Made by a program: the position numbers and the translations under genes. The notes under the pieces were generated by a model, which was not told the origin of the DNA, did not search any database, and worked only from the letters and a program-made list of their open reading frames with translations. From the NCBI GenBank assembly GCA_003486645.1, contig DNGI01000222.1, positions 17,540-32,094 of the forward strand: a DNA stretch of 14,555 nt, in the 5' to 3' direction. The stretch comes from Cyanobacteria bacterium UBA11370. GTDB lineage: Bacteria; Cyanobacteriota; Cyanobacteriia; Cyanobacteriales; Coleofasciculaceae. Below, in pieces: positions 6,495-14,137 of this stretch (position 1 is its first letter; each line of letters starts with the position of its first letter).

Positions 6495-7358
6495 ATGATG
6501 CCTCTACGTCAAACTTTGTCTTTGCCTGATATTCAATTATCTTACCTGGAGTGGAATCAAGGTCAGGAACCCTTGCTGCTACTCCATGGTTTAGCGGATC
6601 ATGCTCTGGTTTGGTCGAGTTTGGGAGATTATCTTGCTAATCGCTATCATATTATTGCTCCCGATATGCGCGGACATGGAGAAAGTAGCAAACCTGAGAA
6701 TAATTATACGTTTGATTGTGCGATCGCAGACTTAGAAGCGCTGATGAATCATGTAGGGTGGTCATCGGCTCATATTATTGGTCATTCTTGGACGGGTAAA
6801 TTAGCAGCAATTTGGGCAAGAGAAAATCCCAAACGGTTACGAAGTATGATTCTAGTCGATCCAATTTTTATTTGGAAAATCTCTAATCTAATTAAGGTAA
6901 CATTTCCCCTTTTATACCGCGTCTTGCACTCTCTCAAAATGATGCAATCTTTTGCGAGTTATGAGGAAGCTGAAGCGCAAGCACGTCAGTTAAGTTTATA
7001 TCAGGGATGGACTCTATTACAGCAGCAAGTTTTTCAAGCCGCTATTGAAAAAAAACCTGATGGGTCTTGGAGTAGCAAGTTTACAATAGCAGCGCGTGAT
7101 GGCATTTTTGAAGATGTCATGCAAGTAGCAGGACTTACGGTTCCTATTGATATTCCCACCCTATTTGTGCAACCTGAAAAAGGGGTTAACCGCCAAGATT
7201 GGCAACTTCAACCTTATAAAACTTACCTAAAAAATTTACAAATTTGCAAAGTTGCTGGCAATCATTGGCCGTTTTTAGTTCAGCCTGAAGAATTTAATCG
7301 GACTGTAGAGGCTTTTTTAGAAAAGCAAAGGAAAGCGCTACCTGGTCAAGAGTATTGA
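6495..7358 (+). CDS. Alpha/beta-fold hydrolase
   Basis: This is a member of the alpha/beta hydrolase superfamily, cytoplasmic by lack of a signal. Numbering from ATG 6495 gives 287 residues. Key features: oxyanion-region HG (31-32); DMRGHGES (57-64), a strong fold signature; nucleophile elbow GHSWTG (96-101) with Ser98; and the catalytic His in NHWPF (His257). The usual acid position after beta strand 7 (LFVQPEKG, 223-230) carries Glu228 rather than the normal Asp; Asp122 (VDP) is another candidate acid. The lid lies around 125-200. An in-frame TTG at 6471 is possible, but ATG 6495 (or 6498) is preferred. Substrate unknown. It follows recX by 172 bases and is followed convergently, with a 13-base overlap, by the small minus-strand gene. 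Confidence 0.88.
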   Translation: MMPLRQTLSLPDIQLSYLEWNQGQEPLLLLHGLADHALVWSSLGDYLANRYHIIAPDMRGHGESSKPENNYTFDCAIADLEALMNHVGWSSAHIIGHSWTGKLAAIWARENPKRLRSMILVDPIFIWKISNLIKVTFPLLYRVLHSLKMMQSFASYEEAEAQARQLSLYQGWTLLQQQVFQAAIEKKPDGSWSSKFTIAARDGIFEDVMQVAGLTVPIDIPTLFVQPEKGVNRQDWQLQPYKTYLKNLQICKVAGNHWPFLVQPEEFNRTVEAFLEKQRKALPGQEY

Positions 7359-7555
7359 TTTAAAATACAACTGGCTAAAGATCTACACACAGGAGGTATA
7401 ACCCAAGGATTTCTACGATCATCCGGTTCAATACAGGTAAACGGCTCAACATTATTCTGATCCATTAACCCGTAGATCACGTAGTAATCTGTTTGGTCTT
7501 CTGCAAAAGAAACCGAACTAACAGTTGGACACAGGAGTAGAGAGGAATTTAACAC
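7346..7555 (-). CDS. Small secreted-protein candidate, Cys-containing, unknown function
   Basis: From GTG 7555 the frame encodes 69 residues. The first 18 look like a signal peptide with a cleavage-compatible SFA|ED (16-20), but lack the usual N-terminal Lys or Arg. The mature part (19-69) is Asp/Asn-rich with Tyr pairs and three Cys (41, 57, 63). CAGGT about ten bases upstream could be a ribosome binding site. The frame upstream of the GTG stays open for eight codons to a stop, and an ATG at 7590 opens a different frame (M-R-F-N-T-L...) that would join by a -1 shift to give a better, basic signal N-terminus. So the gene may be frame-disrupted or use the GTG as is. The 3' end overlaps the hydrolase by 13 bases. 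I do not recognise the family. Confidence 0.5.
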   Translation of the reverse strand: MLNSSLLLCPTVSSVSFAEDQTDYYVIYGLMDQNNVEPFTCIEPDDRRNPWVIPPVCRSLASCILNQYS

Positions 7556-7627
7556 TGTTATACCTGAAACGATAGCGTGTTAAACCGCATAAAATAATAA
7601 ATAGTTGTGCTTTAGTTTGGAAAACCA

Positions 7628-8086
7628 ATGAGCCTCAAAGATCGGATCTCGGAAGACATCAAAACGGCGATGAAGGCGAAAGATAAAGTCCGCCTGGAAA
7701 CCGTCCGCAGTATCAAAAAACTCATCTTAGAAAAAGAGGTGAGTCTGCGCCCTCAAGGACAAGAAACGCTCACCGAAGCTCAGGAAATTGAGTTATTAGC
7801 CCAACTTGCCAAACAACGCCGGGAATCAATTGAACAGTATCGCAAAGCTGGACGGGATGAATTAGCTGAACAAGAAGCCCAGGAATTAGCTATTCTTGAA
7901 GAATATTTACCTGGACAACTCTCGGATGAAGAAGTGAGTAGTGTGCTAGATGAAATAATTGCACAAACGGGTGCAACTTCAATCAAAGATATGGGTAAAG
8001 TAATGGGTGTAGCCATGCAACAACTTAAAGGTCGAGCCGACGGTCAAAAAATCCAAACCCTCGTTAAGACCAAACTAAATAGTTGA
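7628..8086 (+). CDS. yqeY: GatB/YqeY domain protein
   Basis: A 152-residue cytoplasmic protein of the YqeY family, all helical, related to the tRNA-binding C-terminal domain of the GatB amidotransferase subunit. The molecular role is not well settled; a link to tRNA or amidotransfer is suggested by homology. Visible signatures are SLKDRISEDIKTAMKAKDK (2-20) and LETVRSIKKLI (23-33), the LAILEEYLPGQLS stretch (near 86-98) and IKDMGKVMGV with KGRADG near the C-terminus. The length is normal. ATG 7628 starts the family N-terminus exactly; no clear ribosome binding site is seen. The stop is followed after 20 bases by the second hydrolase, so they may be co-transcribed. Confidence 0.92.
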   Translation: MSLKDRISEDIKTAMKAKDKVRLETVRSIKKLILEKEVSLRPQGQETLTEAQEIELLAQLAKQRRESIEQYRKAGRDELAEQEAQELAILEEYLPGQLSDEEVSSVLDEIIAQTGATSIKDMGKVMGVAMQQLKGRADGQKIQTLVKTKLNS

Positions 8087-8091
8087 GTGTT

Positions 8092-8105
8092 TAGGAGTTA
8101 GGAGT
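8092..8105 (+). repeat. Heptad repeat TAGGAGT x2 carrying the ribosome binding site
   Basis: TAGGAGT occurs twice in tandem (8092-8098, 8099-8105), one base before the ATG at 8107. Each copy holds GGAG, a Shine-Dalgarno core; the upstream copy (GGAG 8094-8097) has near-ideal spacing. So here the period-7 repeat carries the ribosome binding site itself. Confidence 0.6.
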
Positions 8106-8106
8106 A

Positions 8107-9048
8107 ATGAGTAAAACCCCCGATTTTATTCTATTTGCCCAACATGGATGGGCAGATACCCATCATGCGATCGCCACCTTAGCGACTGCTTTAGCCACAC
8201 CACAAACTCACGTCATTACTCCTAATCTCGGCTGGCTGAAAACTTGGTTGCGAATTGAACCCTTAATTGAATACGTTGAAACAATTGCCGCTGACGCAAT
8301 TATCAATTATCCTAATACGCCGATTAGAATTATTGGTCATTCAATGGGTGGCTTAATTTGGTTAGAAGTCCTTAACAGACATCCGGAATGGTGGCATAAA
8401 ATAGAAGCATTAGTGTTAGTTGGTTCACCCGTTGGAGGAGCGGATTTAGCTCGAATGTTTGACCCTTGGGGAATAGGAATTGGCATAGCAGGCGCTCTCG
8501 GTATCAACCGCCGACAGATAGCTCAATTGATTGCTAAAACGATTCCCACATTAGTGATTGCTGGGGATATTGATGGGGGTAGCGATGGTACAATTACGGT
8601 AGGAACAACTAATTTTACAGGTGCGAAGTTTGTTTGTTTACCCGGCTTATCCCATATCGCCCTTAAAAATCATCCCAATGTGATCGAAATTATCCATGAA
8701 TTTTGGGCAAATCCACTAATAATTACCGCTCCAGTTTCCGACTTTACAGCATTATTAATTGAGCGTTTGCAGTCAATACCGGGGATGATGGATGCTCATT
8801 GGCGAGATTTTACTCGTGCCAAGCCTTATATGCTATTCAATAATGGTTTAACGCTTCGTACTTGGACACATCCGTTACAGGTTGAACATATTTTTATCGC
8901 CAATCATGAGGAGCAATGTGTCTATGGTGGCTTTGTGGGATGGTCGCATATTACTACGTTACGTGAAGCGCTCGAAGAAATTAGAGAATGGGCAGTTGAT
9001 CAACTGTTGAAACAGGAGGCAGCAAATCAAATCCTTCGGGGTAATTAA
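8107..9048 (+). CDS. Alpha/beta hydrolase, lipase-like
   Basis: A 313-residue cytoplasmic alpha/beta hydrolase without a signal peptide. The oxyanion-region HGW is at 13-15, the nucleophile elbow GHSMGG at 77-82 with Ser79, a typical acid strand PTLVIAGDIDGG at 147-158 (Asp154 or Asp156 as acid) and GLSHIAL at 180-186 with His183. After the fold (about residue 205) there is an extra C-terminal region of some 100 residues, with a WRDF and Trp-rich central part, that is not a usual part of the fold and that I do not recognise. ATG 8107 follows a GGAG-containing heptad repeat at good spacing. Together with yqeY 20 bases upstream it may form a short operon. The natural substrate is unknown; an esterase or lipase activity is inference from the triad. 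Confidence 0.85.
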   Translation: MSKTPDFILFAQHGWADTHHAIATLATALATPQTHVITPNLGWLKTWLRIEPLIEYVETIAADAIINYPNTPIRIIGHSMGGLIWLEVLNRHPEWWHKIEALVLVGSPVGGADLARMFDPWGIGIGIAGALGINRRQIAQLIAKTIPTLVIAGDIDGGSDGTITVGTTNFTGAKFVCLPGLSHIALKNHPNVIEIIHEFWANPLIITAPVSDFTALLIERLQSIPGMMDAHWRDFTRAKPYMLFNNGLTLRTWTHPLQVEHIFIANHEEQCVYGGFVGWSHITTLREALEEIREWAVDQLLKQEAANQILRGN

Positions 9049-9097
9049 TCATTTTCTTACTAGTGTTATTATTCTTACACGTTCATTTTCTTTCTAG
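9049..9097. repeat. Pair of near-identical 15-base direct repeats upstream of folB
   Basis: TCATTTTCTTACTAG at 9049-9063 recurs with one mismatch at 9083-9097, 34 bases apart start to start, and each copy is next to a TAATTAAT (9042-9049 and 9101-9108) on opposite sides. The pair fills most of the 82-base gap before folB. It might be a regulator binding pair or a small duplication; there is no further evidence. Confidence 0.4.
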
Positions 9098-9130
9098 CTC
9101 TAATTAATAGTTTGGGGATATTGCAATTCA

Positions 9131-9496
9131 ATGGATTGTATTCACTTAACAGGAATTCGCGGCTACGGTTACACAGGCTACTTACCAGAAGAACAAGTAC
9201 TCGGACAATGGTTTGAAGTTGACTTAACCTTGTGGTTAGATTTAGCCCCCGCCGGACAAAGTGACGAAATTACTGATACCTTGGATTATCGAGAAGCGAT
9301 TGAAATAGTCAAGCAACTCATCACAACCTCAAAATTTGCGTTAGTTGAAAAACTAGCTAGTGCGATCGCAAACGCTATCCTAAAATTAGACCGAGTAGAG
9401 CAAGTTCAAGTCCGCTTAAGCAAACCTGCCGCCCCCATTCCCGACTTTGGCGGTAAAATTACAATTGATATAACACGAACTCTAGAGACAATCTAG
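9131..9496 (+). CDS. folB: Dihydroneopterin aldolase
   Basis: FolB cleaves 7,8-dihydroneopterin to 6-hydroxymethyl-dihydropterin and glycolaldehyde in tetrahydrofolate synthesis in the cytoplasm. The 121 residues match the family length. Signature elements: GYTGYLPEEQVLGQWFEVDL (split over 13-32), with Glu20/Glu21 in the conserved active-site position; TDTLDYREA (48-56) with Tyr53; LVEKLA (71-76) with Glu73, which binds the pterin; and RLSKPAAPI (95-103) with Lys98 as the catalytic lysine. All expected residues are present, so it should be active. ATG 9131 gives the canonical N-terminus. The stop TAG (9494-9496) sits in a TCTAGA-gacaa-TCTAGA palindrome pair that could form a small hairpin. 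It converges with the histidine kinase gene across about 42 bases. Confidence 0.92.
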   Translation: MDCIHLTGIRGYGYTGYLPEEQVLGQWFEVDLTLWLDLAPAGQSDEITDTLDYREAIEIVKQLITTSKFALVEKLASAIANAILKLDRVEQVQVRLSKPAAPIPDFGGKITIDITRTLETI

Positions 9497-9513
9497 AATT
9501 GTGAACAATAAAA

Positions 9514-9534
9514 CAAACAACAAACAACAAACAA
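9514..9534. repeat. Heptanucleotide tandem repeat, CAAACAA x3, between convergent genes
   Basis: Three exact units of CAAACAA lie at 9514-9520, 9521-9527 and 9528-9534, between the stop codons of folB and of the kinase, the kinase stop (9539-9541) being only four bases away. It is the same unit as at both window ends. Confidence 0.9.
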
Positions 9535-9538
9535 CCAA

Positions 9539-12500
9539 CTAACAACAATTCCTAGATTGACGCTCAAACTCCAACGCTACTTCTACCCCTTGATATTCTT
9601 CCCTTGCTTGGGATAGCAAAACTGATGCTTCCGCTAAATTCCCATTACCAGCGCGACCAATAACTTCTATTTTCTTAGCAAGTTGTGAAAGAGTAATAGC
9701 TCCCAACAAAGCACTGCTAGACTTCAAACTGTGAGCCGTTCGTTCCAGTTCTTCAGCATTCCCTTGCTCAATGGCATTCTGAAGCGATCGCAAAAGTTCA
9801 GGTGTTTCTTCCAGGTAGCTATCAATTACCCCACTAATAAACTCATCCGCCTCATCTCCACCTATATTTTTTAATTCTTCCCAAGCCATTGGATCAAGAA
9901 CAGAAGTTGTTGATGACTCACTAACTTGCTGGGTGATTACTTCAGTATCAGTTTGAGAAATTGAATTAGATTTACTCTTACTCAACGCCAATTTTAATGC
10001 CTCAACATGGATTGGCTTGCTGATATAGTCATCCATCCCTGCTTCTAAACAAGCTTCACGATCGCCTTGCATCGCATTAGCCGTCATTGCAATAATTCGG
10101 GGGCGAGTTGATATCAACCATTCCTGACAAATTTGACGTGTCGCGGTTAATCCATCCATTTCTGGCATTTGCACATCCATCAAAACTACATCATAGGATT
10201 GACGGCGCAAGGCTTGTAAAACCTCCAATCCATTCGCTACTATATCGGCTCGATATCCCAAACGCTTGAGAATATTCAGAGCAACTTTTTGATTCACAAC
10301 ATTATCTTCAGCTAACAGAATTTTAAGAGGAAGTTGTTGAGCTAACTGTTCATTAAACTGTGAAGATTGCAAGTGAGAGGTTACTTTGCCACCAAAAATA
10401 CTAACTAAAATATTGTAAAGTTGGGACTGCTTAATCGGTTTACTCAAATAAGCAGCAAGGCGAACTTCTGGAGTATGCTCATTCTCTTCAATTCGTCCAA
10501 TCGAAGTCAACATCACTAACGGTAATTTTTGGTAGTTCGGTTGACTTTGAATTTGAGCTGCCAAGGTTATACCATCCATCTGGGGCATTTGCATATCTAA
10601 AATTGCTAAGTCAAATTTTTGCCCCTCCTTCAGCAAACTGAGTGCTTTAGATCCAGATTCAGCAGCTTGAGGAAGCATCCCAAATGACTGTGCTTGTTGG
10701 ATCAAAACTTGCCGATTAATAGCATTGTCATCCACAATTAATAAACGTTTATCTGTTAATAATTGCCGAGAAACATAACTGGGAATTAGATAAGAATTGA
10801 AAGCAGCGCCTGTTACCAAAGTAAAATAGAATGTAGAACCCACTCCAACTTGACTCTCAACCCACATTCTCCCTCCCATCAATTCAGTCAGCCGTCGGCT
10901 AATCGCTAGTCCTAACCCAGTACCTCCATATTGACGAGTAATGGACGCATCAACTTGACTGAATGGTTTAAAGAGGCTATCCATACGGTCTGCCGGAATG
11001 CCAATTCCCGTATCTTTAACAGCAAATTGAATTTGGTATTTTTCTTCATTGTCAGTGGTAACTGATTCCTGATTACTAACCACTGGTGAAACGGAAACAA
11101 CGACTTCTCCCCTTTGTGTAAACTTGACGGCATTACTCAACAAATTGACTAAAATTTGGCGTAACCGAGTCACATCTCCCACAATAATACTAGGCATCTG
11201 TGGTTCCATAAGATAGGCTAATTCGATACCATTCTCGGCGGCTTTAGGAGCAACTAAATCCAAAGATTCTTCAATACAAATTCGCAGATCGAACGGCACT
11301 TTCTCTAAATTAAGGTTGCCCGATTCGATTTTGGAGAAGTCGAGGATGTCATTAATAATAGTGAGTAAAGCATCCCCACTATTACGAATAATTTCTACAA
11401 ACTCACGCTGTTGGGGTATAAGTTCTGTGTCCAGAAGCAATCCAGTCATGCCAATTACCGCATTCATGGGTGTGCGGATTTCATGACTCATGGTAGCTAG
11501 GAATTCACTTTTGGTTCGGTTTGCGGTTTCTGCTTCCTCCTTAGCTGCTCGAAGCTGTTCTTCAGCCTGCTTTTGATTAGTAATGTCAGTAATAGTACCC
11601 ACCAGTCGATACGCTTTACCCTGGTTGTCACGAGAACATTTTCCCTTCGTCGCTATCCAAATATAATGTCCATCTTTGTGTTTGATACGATGGATGTTTT
11701 CATAAATTTCTGTCCTCCCTTCTAAGTGGTTTTGAATATCTCTAATTGCCCGTTCAAAATCCTCTGGATGGACGTTATCTGACCAGGTAGATAAAACGTG
11801 AGGGAGGGGGTTAGTTTCATATCCTAGAATTCTCATCCAAGTCGGTGAATAATAGACTTCATTCGTTTGAAGATTCCAATCCCAAATCCCATCATTGGTA
11901 CCCGAAATTGCCAGTTCGTAACGTTCCTCCCGTTCCCGTAAAATTGTTTCTATCCGTTGACGTTCTTGCATCTCAACAGCCAGATCTTCGTTAGTGACTG
12001 CCAGTTCTTGATTGGTGTAGGCTAATTCTTCATTCGTAACTGCCAATTCTTCATTCGCTACAGCTAGTTCTTCATTAATTTCTGATAGTTCTTGAGTCCG
12101 TTCTTTAACTCGTTTTTCTAGAGTGTCTTTGGCCTGTTTAATTTCCCTAAACTGTTGGTTTAGCGCTTGCATCATTGATTCAAAATTGCTAGCCAGGGAG
12201 TAAATTTCACTCACTTCAGTTTCTGGTAAATCTACGGGTGTAGTTGGATCAAGAAGCTTCTCAGGTAAGTTTGTAGTTACCCTAGCTAACCGTAATAAAG
12301 GATTGACTAATCGACGGCTGACAAGAACAGCAACCAGCAATGCTAGCATCGCAATGAGGAGCATCATTGCCAAGTTTTTGATATAGAGAGCTTCCAAATA
12401 ATCGATGTAGGGTGCTGTTGGAATTTGAATAATGACACTCCAAGGAATACCCTCACCAATAGACATTTCTTGCCCATAAAAAGAACGCCGCCAACGTACC

Positions 12501-13792
12501 ATGATCGGTTTTCCTGGCATAATGGGTAGCCACTGAAACACCTCAGCATCAAGTGAGCGAATTTCTCCACCCTGACGCGGATCAAAAGCTTCCATAACTT
12601 TCCGATTTGGGTCGGTACTAACAATAACGTTATGGTTGCGATCAAGGAGCGTAACCTTTAATCCTTCTTGGTCAATATTTATTTTATGTTGGTGAATAGT
12701 TGACTTGAGAAGTTCGCTCATTTGCCCCAATTCTAGAGAACCATAAGCAATACCCTGAAAACGATTATTCTCAAGTATGGGAACAATTAGACCGACGTGA
12801 GGTACTGTGGACGCTGCATCGACATGAACATCTGTCAGCACAGGTTGCAATGTTAATGCTGTTTTTTCTAGAAAAGGTTCTTCAGCAATATTCAAGCCAA
12901 TCGTTGACTTTCCAGCCTCATTAATGGCAGGCTTAGAAACTAAGATTGTTCCTAGTGCATCAGTAATATAAACTTGGAGAAATGATGGAAATGTCCGCTT
13001 CGTTAATTCTGTACTTTGTTGCAATGTTCCTAATGGAATATTGGGTGACTGAGCAGCAATTCTTGCCATTTCTTCAAGGGCATAAAGATGTTGTTGATAC
13101 CAAAAACTTAGGTTAGTAATCAGAGATGATGATGTTGTTTTTAGCTCACTCCGAATATCTTCTTCAATGTCCTGAAGTATCTGCTGACTATTGAAAACAG
13201 TCAGGATCAGGGCTGGAAAAAAAACAAACGCAATTAACAAGTTAAATACGGTTTGTTGAAGTGAGAGTCGTTGGTTTACCTGTCGGGATATCCCCCATTG
13301 ATAAATCGGTAAATGGCTAACAATCAGCATGGCAACCAACGCATTAAAAATACCATTAACCGCCTGTTTTAGAGCAACTAACCAAGTTGGAGTAATGTCT
13401 ACGTGCAAGACTCCTGCATAAAATAACCCCACCAAAGGCATACCCAAAATTAACCAATAAATCCCATCCAACAGCACCATATTTCGATGCTTGTTGCGCG
13501 ATAGCAAACCTACAAACAGGGCTTCACACGTAAAAATAATAACGGCATAAGGATGGTTCCAAAGAATATACGTGTAACTGCTAGCAATAATCGCCGTCAG
13601 AGTTCCCCAGAACAACCCATAAAGGTACATTACTGTCAAGACAGCAATATTACCAAACAAAAAATCAACCCCAAAAAAAAGCGAAAAACGGAAATAATTT
13701 CCTAGATATCCGGCTGTAATCAGCACGATTAATAGAGGATTAATTTTTCTACACAATTTTGCCAGGAATGATTTTAGTAAGCTGATGTGCAT
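9539..13792 (-). CDS. Hybrid histidine kinase with membrane sensor, Cache-like domain, HAMP, PAS, two receivers and HPt
   Basis: A 1417-residue sensor protein. Residues 1-165 hold about six hydrophobic segments (a cyanobacterial-style multi-membrane domain starting around NYFRFSLFFGVDFLFGN), then one membrane helix (182-200), an extracytoplasmic region of about 270 residues (205-470) compatible with a double Cache sensor, another membrane helix (472-492), and a HAMP-like linker (493-548). A coiled coil with five 7-residue repeats follows (574-608), then PAS (about 620-740). The kinase core has its phospho-acceptor His770 in SHEIRTP, N-box around Asn887, G1 DTGIGIP (927-933) and G2 GGTGLGL (956-962). 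Receiver 1 has Asp1021/1022, acceptor Asp1066 and Lys1118; receiver 2 has Glu1162/Asp1163, acceptor Asp1206, Thr1237 and Lys1259. The HPt ends with His1354 in TAHSLKSSS. All catalytic residues are present, giving a complete His-Asp-Asp-His chain in one protein. The ligand and the final response regulator are unknown; none lies in the window. It is transcribed downstream of ridA with a 345-base gap, so probably from its own promoter. Confidence 0.93.
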   Translation of the reverse strand: MHISLLKSFLAKLCRKINPLLIVLITAGYLGNYFRFSLFFGVDFLFGNIAVLTVMYLYGLFWGTLTAIIASSYTYILWNHPYAVIIFTCEALFVGLLSRNKHRNMVLLDGIYWLILGMPLVGLFYAGVLHVDITPTWLVALKQAVNGIFNALVAMLIVSHLPIYQWGISRQVNQRLSLQQTVFNLLIAFVFFPALILTVFNSQQILQDIEEDIRSELKTTSSSLITNLSFWYQQHLYALEEMARIAAQSPNIPLGTLQQSTELTKRTFPSFLQVYITDALGTILVSKPAINEAGKSTIGLNIAEEPFLEKTALTLQPVLTDVHVDAASTVPHVGLIVPILENNRFQGIAYGSLELGQMSELLKSTIHQHKINIDQEGLKVTLLDRNHNVIVSTDPNRKVMEAFDPRQGGEIRSLDAEVFQWLPIMPGKPIMVRWRRSFYGQEMSIGEGIPWSVIIQIPTAPYIDYLEALYIKNLAMMLLIAMLALLVAVLVSRRLVNPLLRLARVTTNLPEKLLDPTTPVDLPETEVSEIYSLASNFESMMQALNQQFREIKQAKDTLEKRVKERTQELSEINEELAVANEELAVTNEELAYTNQELAVTNEDLAVEMQERQRIETILREREERYELAISGTNDGIWDWNLQTNEVYYSPTWMRILGYETNPLPHVLSTWSDNVHPEDFERAIRDIQNHLEGRTEIYENIHRIKHKDGHYIWIATKGKCSRDNQGKAYRLVGTITDITNQKQAEEQLRAAKEEAETANRTKSEFLATMSHEIRTPMNAVIGMTGLLLDTELIPQQREFVEIIRNSGDALLTIINDILDFSKIESGNLNLEKVPFDLRICIEESLDLVAPKAAENGIELAYLMEPQMPSIIVGDVTRLRQILVNLLSNAVKFTQRGEVVVSVSPVVSNQESVTTDNEEKYQIQFAVKDTGIGIPADRMDSLFKPFSQVDASITRQYGGTGLGLAISRRLTELMGGRMWVESQVGVGSTFYFTLVTGAAFNSYLIPSYVSRQLLTDKRLLIVDDNAINRQVLIQQAQSFGMLPQAAESGSKALSLLKEGQKFDLAILDMQMPQMDGITLAAQIQSQPNYQKLPLVMLTSIGRIEENEHTPEVRLAAYLSKPIKQSQLYNILVSIFGGKVTSHLQSSQFNEQLAQQLPLKILLAEDNVVNQKVALNILKRLGYRADIVANGLEVLQALRRQSYDVVLMDVQMPEMDGLTATRQICQEWLISTRPRIIAMTANAMQGDREACLEAGMDDYISKPIHVEALKLALSKSKSNSISQTDTEVITQQVSESSTTSVLDPMAWEELKNIGGDEADEFISGVIDSYLEETPELLRSLQNAIEQGNAEELERTAHSLKSSSALLGAITLSQLAKKIEVIGRAGNGNLAEASVLLSQAREEYQGVEVALEFERQSRNCC
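11969..12073 (-). repeat. Five tandem 21-bp repeats coding 7-residue coiled-coil units
   Basis: Within the kinase, residues 574-608 are five tandem heptads of the type EELAVTN (variants end AN, YTN, QELAVTN, and EDLAVEM). In DNA this is a 21-bp period of near-identical units on the minus strand. It lies between HAMP and PAS, where a signalling helix normally sits. The unit length equals a coiled-coil heptad, so the number of copies could change without breaking frame or the helix register. Confidence 0.9.
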
Positions 13793-14137
13793 TCAATTTA
13801 CATCCATATAAATCATCGTAAGGGGTGTGAGATGGGAGGATCTGCAATTTAAACGACGATTAGCTTACCTGATTCTTTAAATTCATAGATCGGATCGTCT
13901 GCGTGCTTTTTGCTAGAGGTTGCAGATCTATCAGAAATGGACAACGGACTGATACCTATATCCAAGCTAACATTCACAAACACAGAGTTAAAAGGATGCA
14001 CCCCACAAATGAGGAACACTCTTGCTAGGACTGGCTTTTAGTCCAATCTATATCCTTATATTGCGGGTTGTGTTGATGGGGAGATTTTTTGATTTTTTAG
14101 GTGTGGAAGAAAAACCTATGGGGTCTAATCCTATCAA
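13793..14137. other. Intergenic region upstream of the kinase, with nested inverted repeats
   Basis: This 345-base gap precedes the kinase on the minus strand and follows ridA, so it should hold the kinase promoter and the ridA transcript end. It contains the nested pair GATCTGCAA (13839-13847) with TTGCAGATC (13920-13928) and, inside it, GACGAT (13855-13860) with ATCGTC (13894-13899), which could form an extended fold of 90 bases. A separate 5-bp hairpin, GGACT with AGTCC, lies near 14030. A 34-codon plus-strand ORF from 13937 has no ribosome binding site and is not called. No recognised RNA gene is seen. Confidence 0.4.

Noticed and set aside
9481..9497. Terminator at the folB end from two TCTAGA palindromes
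   Set aside because: The stem is only six AT-rich pairs, overlaps the stop codon and has no T-run on the plus strand.
10912..11133. Minus-strand ORF inside the kinase gene in another frame
   Set aside because: It shares the strand but not the frame of the kinase, whose motifs run through the same bases.
13937..14041. 34-codon plus-strand ORF in the kinase leader
   Set aside because: No ribosome binding site, no domain, and it lies in likely untranslated sequence.
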